Below are positions 7,236 to 13,279 of a stretch of DNA of 13,373 bases, one piece after another. The stretch's first letter is position 1; each line of letters opens with the position of its first letter. The stretch comes from Planctomycetaceae bacterium (lineage in GTDB: Bacteria > Planctomycetota > Planctomycetia > Pirellulales > Pirellulaceae), in assembly GCA_003506095.1 (NCBI GenBank), contig DNWZ01000705.1, positions 1 to 13,373 on the forward strand, given 5' to 3'. Under the pieces are notes generated by a model. It was not told the DNA's origin and ran no database searches. It worked only from the letters and a program-made list of their open reading frames with translations. A program made the translations under genes and the position numbers.

Positions 7236-8123
7236 ATGAGTGACGCTGGAATCATTACATGTGCATTTGGCAGGCGGCAGTACCTCGAGATGGCAGTCGA
7301 CTTGGCCTTGTCGGTTAAGTTTAGCTCGCAACTTCCGGTGGCGGTCGTGTCTGACACAGGCGGCTGCAGTTACTTTCGCAAATTTTACAGTTGTGCCTTT
7401 GACCAAATTATTCTTGACAACACAATCGACGAGGTCTCGGGCAGTGAGCGTTTTGTTCGAGCGAAAATCGCAGCAATAAAGCATTCGCCATACAGAAAAT
7501 CACTGTTTTTCGACGCTGATGTTGTATGTGTGAGAGATGTTTCAGCCTTATTCGATTTAATAAAAGCTGAATCGTTCATTGTCCTAGGGCGACTACACCA
7601 CAGCCTGGAAACCTGCAAGGATATTGTTCATAACGGCGTCCCTGTGACGCAATTGTTTGAACACTTCGGCTTAAGTTCTTACACACACTGTTTTAATTGC
7701 GCATTTTTTTTCGATAATCCAGGTGCGCGACGTTTAGTCCGTGCGATGGAAGAAGGAGATAGAACCTGGAGGCCTTGCTTTGCTCCTATCGGAGACAATC
7801 TGTATGACGAAGTGCTTTTGGGCTTGGTAGGGCCAACTGCTAGCCTGACGTACTACGAGGGTGTCGACAGGTTGTATCAAACACAAGATCCCCGCTTTCG
7901 TTGGTCCGACAGTTTTCTTTTCGTGCATTCGTCACCAATGAGATTAAAAGAGGCAGCAAATGTCGTTATGTATGTTTTAAAAAATCGTCGTCGTTTCAAT
8001 CTGCGCGGAGTTGATGCGATCTATTGGGCCGAACATTTGTTGGCCCGAAGAGCAGTTGTGTTGGGACGCGGTAGACGATTTGCAGCCGTCGTGTCGGTAG
8101 TTCGCGAATGGATTCAGCGATAG
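7236..8123 (+). CDS. Nucleotide-sugar transferase, GT8-like (DAD motif)
   Basis: The 295-residue product resembles GT-A transferases of the GT8 or nucleotide-diphospho-sugar transferase type. GIITCAFGRRQYLEMA (5-20) is the first strand plus helix, VAVVSD (35-40) the second strand, FVRAKIAAIKHSPYRKSL leads into LFFDADVVC (90-98), and DAD (93-95) is the metal-binding triad. CFNCAFFF and DNLYDEVLLGL later match the acceptor-side elements expected in such folds. The ATG at 7236 has GGAGG upstream; an in-frame start at 7203 would add eleven residues lacking any fold element. The 30-bp gap to the next gene suggests co-transcription. It probably adds one sugar of the surface glycan, with unknown donor. 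An alternative is a GT32-like or uncharacterised GT-A enzyme. Confidence 0.72.
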   Translation: MSDAGIITCAFGRRQYLEMAVDLALSVKFSSQLPVAVVSDTGGCSYFRKFYSCAFDQIILDNTIDEVSGSERFVRAKIAAIKHSPYRKSLFFDADVVCVRDVSALFDLIKAESFIVLGRLHHSLETCKDIVHNGVPVTQLFEHFGLSSYTHCFNCAFFFDNPGARRLVRAMEEGDRTWRPCFAPIGDNLYDEVLLGLVGPTASLTYYEGVDRLYQTQDPRFRWSDSFLFVHSSPMRLKEAANVVMYVLKNRRRFNLRGVDAIYWAEHLLARRAVVLGRGRRFAAVVSVVREWIQR

Positions 8124-8153
8124 TGCTGTGAAACGTCAAGTGGTTTAAGGCAC

Positions 8154-8966
8154 ATGCGAAAAATACTACGTTTTCTAATCGAACGCGATTTTTGCTGGAG
8201 GGTAATCCAGATGCTCTTTGCAGTGCCGGCACAACGGTTTGAACGAGCGAGATTGTCCGCAATAGAACGAAGGCTAAAAAACAAATTTATTGCAGGTGGC
8301 CTGAAAGTACGTGCAGGTGTATTTGAAGGGCTGATGTATCCGGCTTTTGATTCCTCTGGGAGTTGCCTTTTTCCTAAACTCATTGGCACATATGAACTCG
8401 AGTTGCAATCCCTTTTTCGAGAATTGAGCTCAAAGGGATTTGAGCAAGTCGTGGATATTGGTGCCGCGGAGGGGTATTACGCAGTTGGCTTTGCGCGGAT
8501 GTTTCCGACCGCAAGTGTTACCGCATTTGATTTAGATCCTATTGCACGTGAGCAATGCGCAAGGATGGCGGTTTACAACGCGGTATCCAATGTGTCCATT
8601 AAAGATCAATGCACAGCTGACCTGCTAAAAGGAGTTGATGTCTCAAAAGAAACTCTTGTTCTTTGTGATTGTGAGGGGGGGGAAAGGGAACTGTTCTCCG
8701 ATGAAGTGGCGGCGCACATGAGAACATGTCATATAATTATTGAACTGCATGATTATGTAGACAGACGCCTCACTGGTGAACTGTACCGACGTTTCGAGCA
8801 GACGCACCGGGTATCGCTAATAAATAGCACTCCGGACAATTGGAAGATTGTGCACAATAAAAGTGATGTTGTTAGCGAATCAGATCTCATGGAGCGGCGG
8901 CTGGCGTTCTCAGAAAACCGACTTGAAATGATGCAGTGGCTTATCGCCACGCCAAAATTAGACTAG
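8154..8966 (+). CDS. FkbM-like class I SAM methyltransferase
   Basis: The 270-residue product has a basic N-terminal region of about 85 residues, then a Rossmann methyltransferase. QVVDIGAAEGYYAVG (98-112) is SAM motif I, TAFDLDP (123-129) is the acidic end of strand 2, and LCDCEGGERELF (170-181) corresponds to the MDIEGAE block of FkbM enzymes. HIIIELHDY (193-201) is the following strand. The Cys-rich variant of the family block is unusual but keeps the Asp and Glu. The start is ATG at 8154, with AAGG at 8147-8150 as a close, weak binding site. Its partner genes on both sides encode glycosyltransferases, so O-methylation of a sugar is the likely job, together with the FkbM domain of the earlier fusion protein. 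The substrate cannot be read from the sequence. Confidence 0.8.
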   Translation: MRKILRFLIERDFCWRVIQMLFAVPAQRFERARLSAIERRLKNKFIAGGLKVRAGVFEGLMYPAFDSSGSCLFPKLIGTYELELQSLFRELSSKGFEQVVDIGAAEGYYAVGFARMFPTASVTAFDLDPIAREQCARMAVYNAVSNVSIKDQCTADLLKGVDVSKETLVLCDCEGGERELFSDEVAAHMRTCHIIIELHDYVDRRLTGELYRRFEQTHRVSLINSTPDNWKIVHNKSDVVSESDLMERRLAFSENRLEMMQWLIATPKLD

Positions 8967-9043
8967 ATGACGGCTGAATTTCGTTGTTAAAGCAGTCTGG
9001 CGCAAACGGCAACCTGTGATGGTACAAAAGTGTGTTAGCTCTT

Positions 9044-9931
9044 ATGTCAGCCATTGAACCTCTTGTTTCCGTTTTGGTTACGGTTTACAACCGCGAAGCG
9101 TTTCTGCGATCCACGCTCCAGAGCGTTTTAGCGTCGGCAAACGGTGGCGTTGAAGTTTTGGTTGTCGATGACTGTTCTACCGATGATTCATTCAGAATCG
9201 CCTCTGAGATTGCAAAAGCCGATAAGCGAGTCAACGTTTATGCGAACAATAAGAATCTAGGTGATTACGGCAATCGCATGAAGGCTGCGTCGCTGGCCCG
9301 CGGAAAATACATCAAATATGTTGATTCCGACGATCTCATCTATGCGCATACACTTGGTGTTATGGTGGATGTGATGGAACGGAACAGCGAAGTTGCGTTG
9401 GCGCTGAGTCATTCGTTGCCGGAAGATGAAGAGCCGTACCCAGGGATCCTGGCGCCGACAGAGTCCTTTCGAAAACACTTCCTGGGGCGAGGCTGTTTCA
9501 GTTGTGGTCCGACGGGCGTCATCATACGAAGGTCAGCTTTTGAAGACGTGGGTGGATTTCGAAAAGAATGGGGGGTGCTTTCGGATGTTGACTTGTGGTT
9601 GAGACTTGGTGCTCGCTGGCCGGTTGCGCTATTACCGCCAGGACTAGTTTGGTGGCGACGGCACGAAGGCCAGGAATTTTCGAGCCACGACGCTCGCTTG
9701 ACCTACCTCGAACGCGGATATGAATTGGCGACCGCTGCACTAAATGGTTCATTGTGCCCTCTGCCAGCCGATGAACGAGGCGCGGCACTCGCTAGAGTTC
9801 GACAGAATTATGCAAGAAGACTCATTGCGCTGGCGACGAAGGCTCGAAGTCCGCGTAAAGCTTGGCGGTTCTTTCGCAACTCGGGGCTCTCGTTGCGTGA
9901 ATTGCTCTGTGGACTGCGCAGTTACCAATAG
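9044..9931 (+). CDS. GT2 family glycosyltransferase
   Basis: The 295-residue product is a GT-A, GT2 enzyme: PLVSVLVTVYNREAFL (6-21) is the first strand and helix, LVVDDCSTDDS (39-49) holds the first acidic pair, NKNLGDYGNRMKAAS is the usual glycine-containing turn, and YVDSDDLIY (92-100) contains the DxD site. GGFRKEWGVLSDVDLWLRL (170-188) is the acceptor-side block with the probable catalytic Asp. The family's core length is about 230-300 residues. ATG at 9044 gives the standard N-terminus; GTG at 9032 would add four residues, and neither has a clear Shine-Dalgarno. The gene is the last of the co-oriented glycan genes, and a stem-loop begins on its stop codon. Donor and acceptor are unknown. 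Confidence 0.9.
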   Translation: MSAIEPLVSVLVTVYNREAFLRSTLQSVLASANGGVEVLVVDDCSTDDSFRIASEIAKADKRVNVYANNKNLGDYGNRMKAASLARGKYIKYVDSDDLIYAHTLGVMVDVMERNSEVALALSHSLPEDEEPYPGILAPTESFRKHFLGRGCFSCGPTGVIIRRSAFEDVGGFRKEWGVLSDVDLWLRLGARWPVALLPPGLVWWRRHEGQEFSSHDARLTYLERGYELATAALNGSLCPLPADERGAALARVRQNYARRLIALATKARSPRKAWRFFRNSGLSLRELLCGLRSYQ

Positions 9932-9949
9932 TGCGATAGGTTTCGCACT
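9930..9949 (+). terminator. Stem-loop on the stop codon of the last GT2 gene
   Basis: AGTGCGA (9930-9936) and TCGCACT (9943-9949) form a perfect 7-bp stem with a six-base loop, starting inside the TAG stop codon. There is no T-run after it, so it is not a canonical intrinsic terminator. It could stabilise the 3' end of the message or support factor-dependent ending. Confidence 0.4.
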
Positions 9950-10325
9950 TACCAAAACCATTCGTTCCGGTTGTGGCTGCTGCCTACAGTGCTGCCGCTT
10001 TTGTCATCGAGCAAAAGTTTTTGTGGTGATTGAACACTCCTATTCGTCGATCGAGGTAATTTTTGTTGAGGACCAACGGATGAAACAGGATCTAGAGCTA
10101 AATCGTGCGGAGACTCACGCTTAAAGTGTGTTCCCAGAACGATCAGACGCAGGCTTCGGTAATCAAGTATGGCGTGTCCCTGTCCCAGGGCCATTTCATT
10201 AAGCTCCTGGTTGCGGCTGACTGAGCCAATCTTTGCGCAGTCGCCACGATCGTGGATGGGATGTAGCATTTTCCTGATGAGGCACTTGCGTTTTCAAGGA
10301 ATGCAATATGTCCGTAGGAGCATAG

Positions 10326-10523
10326 TCCAAGAGATCGGCTGGCCAAAAAGAGTGTTTCCGTAGACATTATTTTGATAAGAGTCTGACCTGTGTTGGTTCG
10401 TTTGCGGCGATAAGTACGCAGCAGTGGTTTGATGCGGTGGATGTAATTCCAGGAAGCGAGTTTGTGGGTAACACAGAATTCTGGATAAACCTAGCCGATC
10501 GTAGCTCTGCTTACCGCACTTAG
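10326..10523 (+). pseudogene. Unidentified open frame without a start, possible gene remnant
   Basis: A frame of 65 codons is open between TAG at 10323 and TAG at 10521. The middle reads as ordinary globular protein, for example STQQWFDAVDVIPG and GNTEFWINLADRSS, unlike the Ser/Arg-rich text of typical shadow frames. There is no ATG and no ribosome binding site. I do not recognise a family. It may be the remnant of a gene damaged by the neighbouring insertions, or chance; a partly overlapping minus-strand frame is also open, which weakens the case. Confidence 0.25.
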
Positions 10524-10551
10524 CTGGTGGCGGTAGCACGAGTGGCTGCAG

Positions 10552-10752
10552 GTGCAGTTAACGCTGGCAAAACTGGAGCTAATCGGCATTCGTGCGAAGC
10601 TTGAATTGGAAGTGGTCCGCCGTGCCACCCATTTAACTGGAAATGAAAAGCGTTTGGTTACAGCTCGGCTAAAACAAAATCGTGCCGAACGCATACTGTC
10701 AATCTCAACAACGGCGGGAAGTCCCGCCGAAGCCAAAGTATTTTGGCTCTAA
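10552..10752 (+). CDS. Small hypothetical protein, doubtful
   Basis: A GTG-started frame of 66 codons. The first 50 residues would be a charged amphipathic helix (KLELIGIRAKLELEVVRR and on), and the last 14 are encoded by two palindromes at 10712-10748. No ribosome binding site is visible before the GTG, and no family is recognised. Ending inside a hairpin pair suggests that a palindromic repeat has been inserted into, or has created, the C-terminus. It may be a real small protein, a remnant of a larger gene, or chance. Confidence 0.25.
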   Translation: MQLTLAKLELIGIRAKLELEVVRRATHLTGNEKRLVTARLKQNRAERILSISTTAGSPAEAKVFWL

Positions 10753-10778
10753 GGAGATGTGGATAGTAGATGCTATCC
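10712..10778. repeat. Cluster of three adjacent hairpins (REP-like candidate)
   Basis: Three perfect inverted repeats follow each other within 67 bp: CGGCGGGA/TCCCGCCG (10712-10719 and 10722-10729), AGCCAAA/TTTGGCT (10731-10737 and 10742-10748, loop GTAT), and GGATAG/CTATCC (10761-10766 and 10773-10778, loop TAGATG). None is followed by a T-run, so terminator function is unlikely. The layout resembles dispersed palindromic elements, but recurrence elsewhere in the genome cannot be seen here. Confidence 0.65.
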
Positions 10779-10966
10779 GTGGTTTCGTAAAGCGCCAGTA
10801 GGCTGACCTGAGTATCCAACAAACTTTGCAGTGAGTTGTTGCGTTAACTGAAACGCTGCAGTCGGGCAGGCCGGGTGCATTGTAAAGCACACCCCTGGAA
10901 TGCTCCCCAAAATCTGATCCATGAGTTGTGAAAGTTCATCAGCCAAGATTGGCGTAAAGACTTTCA

Positions 10967-11245
10967 ATGAAGAAGCGAAAACGACATTCTGCCGAGCAGA
11001 TCGTCAAGAAACTACGAGATGCCGATGCGATGCTTGCCGCAGGTAGAAGCGTCGGCGAGGTACTCCAGTCACTTGAGGTCAGCGAATCAACATTGAGCCG
11101 TTGGCGAAGCCAACATGGCGGCATGAAAAGCGAGGAAGCGAAGCGTCTGAAGACGCTCGAGGAAGAGAACAGCCGCTTGAAAAAGATCATCGGAGATCAG
11201 GCTTTGGACATTCAAATGCTCAAGGAGATCGCCAAGGGAAGCTGA
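10967..11245 (+). CDS. IS3-family transposase OrfA (DNA-binding subunit)
   Basis: The 92-residue product is a complete OrfA. Residues 1-50 contain the HTH of the Tnp_1 type: KRKRHSAEQIVKKLRDAD, then SVGEVLQSLEVSESTLSRWR as the second and recognition helices, ending with the usual YRWR/SRWR signature. Residues 55-90 form a leucine-zipper coiled coil (KRLKTLEEENSRLKKIIGD). It binds the IS ends and can be joined to OrfB by a -1 frameshift. GAAAAAG at 11179-11185, read TTG AAA AAG in the OrfA frame, is a candidate slippage site within the overlap, though not the best A6G type. The frame is intact, in contrast to orfB. ATG at 10967 is the natural start; its upstream region lacks a Shine-Dalgarno. 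Confidence 0.9.
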   Translation: MKKRKRHSAEQIVKKLRDADAMLAAGRSVGEVLQSLEVSESTLSRWRSQHGGMKSEEAKRLKTLEEENSRLKKIIGDQALDIQMLKEIAKGS

Positions 11246-12146
11246 CTAGCCCTGAATCTAGACGCAACGCCGGCAAGACGCTCCAGCGGAAGTTCTCCGT
11301 CTCGGAGCGTCGGGCGTGCGAGGTGCTTGACCAGCCGCGGTCAAGCCAACAATATGGAGGGCAACTCAAGGATGAAGATCAGCGGCTGACAAAGAAGATT
11401 CTCGAGTTGGTTCGCCACCGACCGCGTTTCGGCTATCGCCGCATTGCGGTGTTGCTTCGTCGCGTTGGTGAGGTGATCAATGACAAACGCATGTACCGCC
11501 TTTGGAAAGCAGCCGGTTTGAAAGGGCCACGAAATCGCCGCAAAAAACTCGCAAACGGAGACAAGAAAAATGCTTGTCACGTGCTGCCGTCTCGGTTCAA
11601 GAATGATGTCTGGACCTGGAACTTCGTGCAATCCTCAACTGTAGACAGCCGGAAGATTGGGTTTTTGAACATCGTTGACGAATACTCACGGCTATGCTTG
11701 AGCATTAAGTCAGGCCGCAGCATCACGAGCGAGGACGCGATCGATACGTTAGCGGAATTGTTCGCGATGCATGGCGTGCCGAAACGGCTTCGGTGTGACA
11801 ATGGTCCCGAGTTCATTTCGTTAGCGATCAAAGACTGGTTAGCCAAACTGGGTATCGGCGTGCTCTACATTGAGCGTGGCTCACCGTGGTAAAATGGCTA
11901 TGCGAAAGCTTCAACGGCAAGCTTCGCGATGAGTACCTACATCAGACAGAACTGTTCAACTAGAGCAATACAAGGATCAAGGCACGAGCCTGGCAAGAAG
12001 ACTTCAACAACTACCGGCCGCATAGATCGCTGGGGTACCTGACACCCTCTGAGTTCGCGCGTCGCTGTGCTGATTCAGCTTCGTTCGCTGCGCTCACTTC
12101 GCTGAATCAGCACAGTGACCTTATCAACCCGTTACTTGTTACCTAA
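11242..12146 (+). pseudogene. IS3-family transposase OrfB, broken catalytic subunit
   Basis: Frame 1 reads as OrfB from KLTSPESRRN through HTH_21-type text (RHRPRFGYRRIAVLLRR) into the integrase core. The first catalytic position, normally Asp in a W-x-D-F-V context, is AAC (Asn) at 11620-11622. The second Asp is present at 11797-11799 (CDNGPEF). The frame stops at TAA 11890-11892, where the family has Gln in GSPWQNGYAE. One base is then lost at 11904-11905, within the codon for the catalytic Glu, so the rest (SFNGKLRDEYLHQTELFN, then IKARAWQEDFNNYRPHRSLG) reads in another frame. A further TAG lies at 11961-11963 with local length loss. The tail ends at TAA 12144-12146. G-to-A and C-to-T changes explain the first two lesions. 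The protein cannot be catalytic. Confidence 0.9.
12065..12115. repeat. 15-bp perfect inverted repeat in the orfB tail
   Basis: CTGTGCTGATTCAGC (12065-12079) and GCTGAATCAGCACAG (12101-12115) are exact reverse complements, separated by a 21-base loop that itself repeats TTCGCTG (12084-12090 and 12098-12104). The hairpin lies in what would be the C-terminal coding end of OrfB (RCADSASFAALTSLNQHS), about 30 bp before its stop. No T-run follows. It may be a late palindrome insertion, a structural end of the element, or a transcription block. Confidence 0.8.
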
Positions 12147-12170
12147 CCAAATCTTTCATAACGCCTGGTA

Positions 12171-12845
12171 CAGAAAAGTGGGGCATTCCACCCCGACAGG
12201 TCTGTTTCGGTAAAAACAGGTACGCATTTTGCTCAGCTTGTTCGGTCGGTCCCATTTCCTGTTTGCTTGCTTTTGTCCGGTAGCAAGTGGCTCGTCTTCC
12301 CAATTCACCCTTGGGGAGAAGCACCATGCCACATCCATGCAGTCGTTTTGCTGAAGACTCATCTGATGATAATCGCCAGTTCTTGATTAATGCTAAGCGA
12401 ACGCACCCAGCCCACGCTGTGAGAGTGAGAGCCCACGGGATACTATTAAACGCAAAGGGGCTCTCGGTACCTGATTTAACAAAAATCTTTTCGATCGATG
12501 ACGATACAGCGTGGATTTGGTTGAAACGGTGGGAAGAGGGCGGACACGCGGGATTGGAAGATGAGCCGCGCTCTGGCGAGCCATTTAAAGCCGATGAACG
12601 TGCGCGAAAGAAAGCGGTCGATATACTTCGCAAGTATCCAAACAGCCCTCGTCTTGCCCTCGAAGAGATCAAAAAACAGATCGGTAAGCAAATTAGCCGA
12701 CACGCATTAAACCGCTGGGCTCGGGCAGCACAGTTGGGCTGGAAGAGAATGCCGAAATCGTCAAAAAGCCTGCGAGATCCTGATCTTTTTGCCGCGATCA
12801 AGAAAGAACTGGATGAACTGCGAGAACTACCTGACGTTAAGCTAG
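12171..12845 (+). mobile_element. IS630-type element, left part only
   Basis: The stretch before the transposase fragment (12147-12325) holds no gene. A candidate left end begins at CAGAAAAGTGGGG (12171), right after a TA dinucleotide, the usual IS630/Tc1 target. This boundary is a guess, since the matching right end is not in the window. The element is cut at CTAG (12842-12845) by an IS5-type insertion, so its catalytic half should lie beyond 13373. Confidence 0.55.
12313..12318 (+). promoter_or_regulatory. Ribosome binding site of the IS630 transposase fragment
   Basis: GGGGAG lies seven bases before ATG at 12326 and is a strong Shine-Dalgarno. It favours this start over an in-frame upstream start at 12287. 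Confidence 0.7.
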
Positions 12846-12856
12846 GCTCTGTCTGA
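12326..12856 (+). pseudogene. IS630-family transposase, N-terminal half, interrupted
   Basis: The 176-residue frame keeps the DNA-binding half of an IS630 transposase. AHGILLNAKGLSVPDLTKIFSI and following (36-70) form the first HTH, GHAGLEDEPRSGEP (73-86) is the typical linker motif of this family, and SPRLALEEIKKQIGKQISRHALNRWARA (107-134) is the second, winged-helix part. The chain ends DVKL-GSV: DVKL is where the family normally runs into the first catalytic Asp (YFDE-type motif), and GSV is encoded by the inserted IS5 end. The missing catalytic domain is therefore split off by insertion, not eroded. Without it the product could at most bind the IS630 ends, perhaps as a repressor. The rest probably lies past the right edge. 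Confidence 0.88.
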
Positions 12857-12876
12857 AAACCGTTGTGTCCTCCGAT

Positions 12877-12906
12877 TCGTACAGTATTTTGGTCAAATCT
12901 GTACGA
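12877..12906 (+). promoter_or_regulatory. Hairpin upstream of the IS5 transposase
   Basis: TCGTACAG (12877-12884) pairs perfectly with CTGTACGA (12899-12906), and inside it ATTT (12886-12889) pairs with AAAT (12895-12898). The 30-base structure ends five bases before the ribosome binding site GGGAGG at 12911-12916. It may limit translation of transcripts reading in from outside, as known for several IS families, or serve as a transposase binding site. The function is inferred from position. Confidence 0.6.
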
Positions 12907-12922
12907 GTTTGGGAGGAACAAA

Positions 12923-13279
12923 ATGGTTCAGCGACATTGCCTAACCGACGATCAGTGGGAGTTAGTGGCGGACCTGGTTGAAGCAAAGCCGAAACCAACC
13001 GGACGGCCGCCCAAGGACCGCCGCACGATTCTCAACGGCATCTTCTGGATTCTGCGTACGGAGGCTTCCTGGCGTGACCTGCCCGATAGGTTTGGAAAAT
13101 GGCAGACCGTTTATGATCATTTCAATAACTGGAGCAAAGACGGCACGGTTGACGCAATCCTACGGCAACACCAGGCGGCTATGGTAGATGCCGAGGAGAT
13201 TGACGTCGATCTCTGGTGTGTTGATGGCATACTCGTTCGTGCCGCCCGCTGTGCCGCAGGGGCGGAAAAAAGGGATTAA
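12923..13279 (+). CDS. IS5-family transposase, N-terminal part (DUF4096 type)
   Basis: The 118-residue frame starts at ATG 12923 with GGGAGGA five bases upstream; the longer in-frame version from 12863 would begin inside the IS end and is rejected. LTDDQWELVADLV (7-19), GRPPKDRRTILNGIFWILR (27-45), WRDLPDRFGKWQTVYDHFNNW (50-70) are the standard IS5/IS427-type N-terminal blocks. D101 in CVDGILVRAARCAAG is the expected first catalytic Asp. The frame stops at TAA 13277-13279. After it, the same frame reads ALGRCRGGFSTKIHILCDGK (from 13298), the next family block, so a single stop splits the gene. Between them, another frame (+1) reads GRKKGIKNP, which fits the family text. Either two compensating indels or a two-frame arrangement with recoding could explain this. 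Confidence 0.85.
   Translation: MVQRHCLTDDQWELVADLVEAKPKPTGRPPKDRRTILNGIFWILRTEASWRDLPDRFGKWQTVYDHFNNWSKDGTVDAILRQHQAAMVDAEEIDVDLWCVDGILVRAARCAAGAEKRD

Larger units (their letters stand above)
9932..10966. other. About 1 kb without a convincing gene between the glycan cluster and the IS elements
   Basis: No frame here shows a recognisable domain. Two short + strand frames stand out: 10326-10523 (65 codons, no ATG) and 10552-10752 (66 codons from GTG). The first part (9932-10320) has only frames full of stops or low-confidence antisense frames on the minus strand. Three hairpins cluster at 10712-10778. The last 70 bases probably belong to the left end of the IS3-type element. The block looks like decayed sequence left by insertions and deletions, but no parent gene could be identified. 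Confidence 0.6.
10896..12146 (+). mobile_element. IS3-family element (IS407-like), decayed
   Basis: Two overlapping transposase frames, orfA and orfB, in relative phase -1 and about 1.25 kb together, are the IS3 layout; the orfA and orfB text resembles the IS407 group. The left end is probably near TGGAATGCTCCCCAAAATCT (10896-10915), 51-70 bp before orfA, beginning with TG as IS3 ends do. I could not find its reverse complement after orfB, so the right end is missing, altered or wrongly assigned. The element has accumulated several lesions in orfB and should be immobile by its own transposase. Confidence 0.75.

Noticed and set aside
9744..10124. A + strand frame of 126 codons overlapping the end of the last GT2 gene
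   Set aside because: Over half of it lies in another frame of the well supported GT2 gene and the rest is Cys/Arg-rich text without a family match.
9949..10269. Minus-strand frame of 106 codons in the gene-poor block
   Set aside because: No recognised motif, no ribosome binding site, and competing frames on the other strand are also open, so it could not be supported as a gene.
11101..11241. ATG at 11101 as the start of OrfB
   Set aside because: The text from this ATG to about 11241 is antiframe to the OrfA coiled coil and matches no OrfB; OrfB-like text begins near 11242, consistent with a -1 frameshift product.
12139..12921. A 260-codon frame on the minus strand
   Set aside because: It runs antisense through the IS630 transposase half, which has clear family motifs on the + strand. 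The antisense text is rich in Ser and Arg with no recognisable domain, as expected of a shadow frame.
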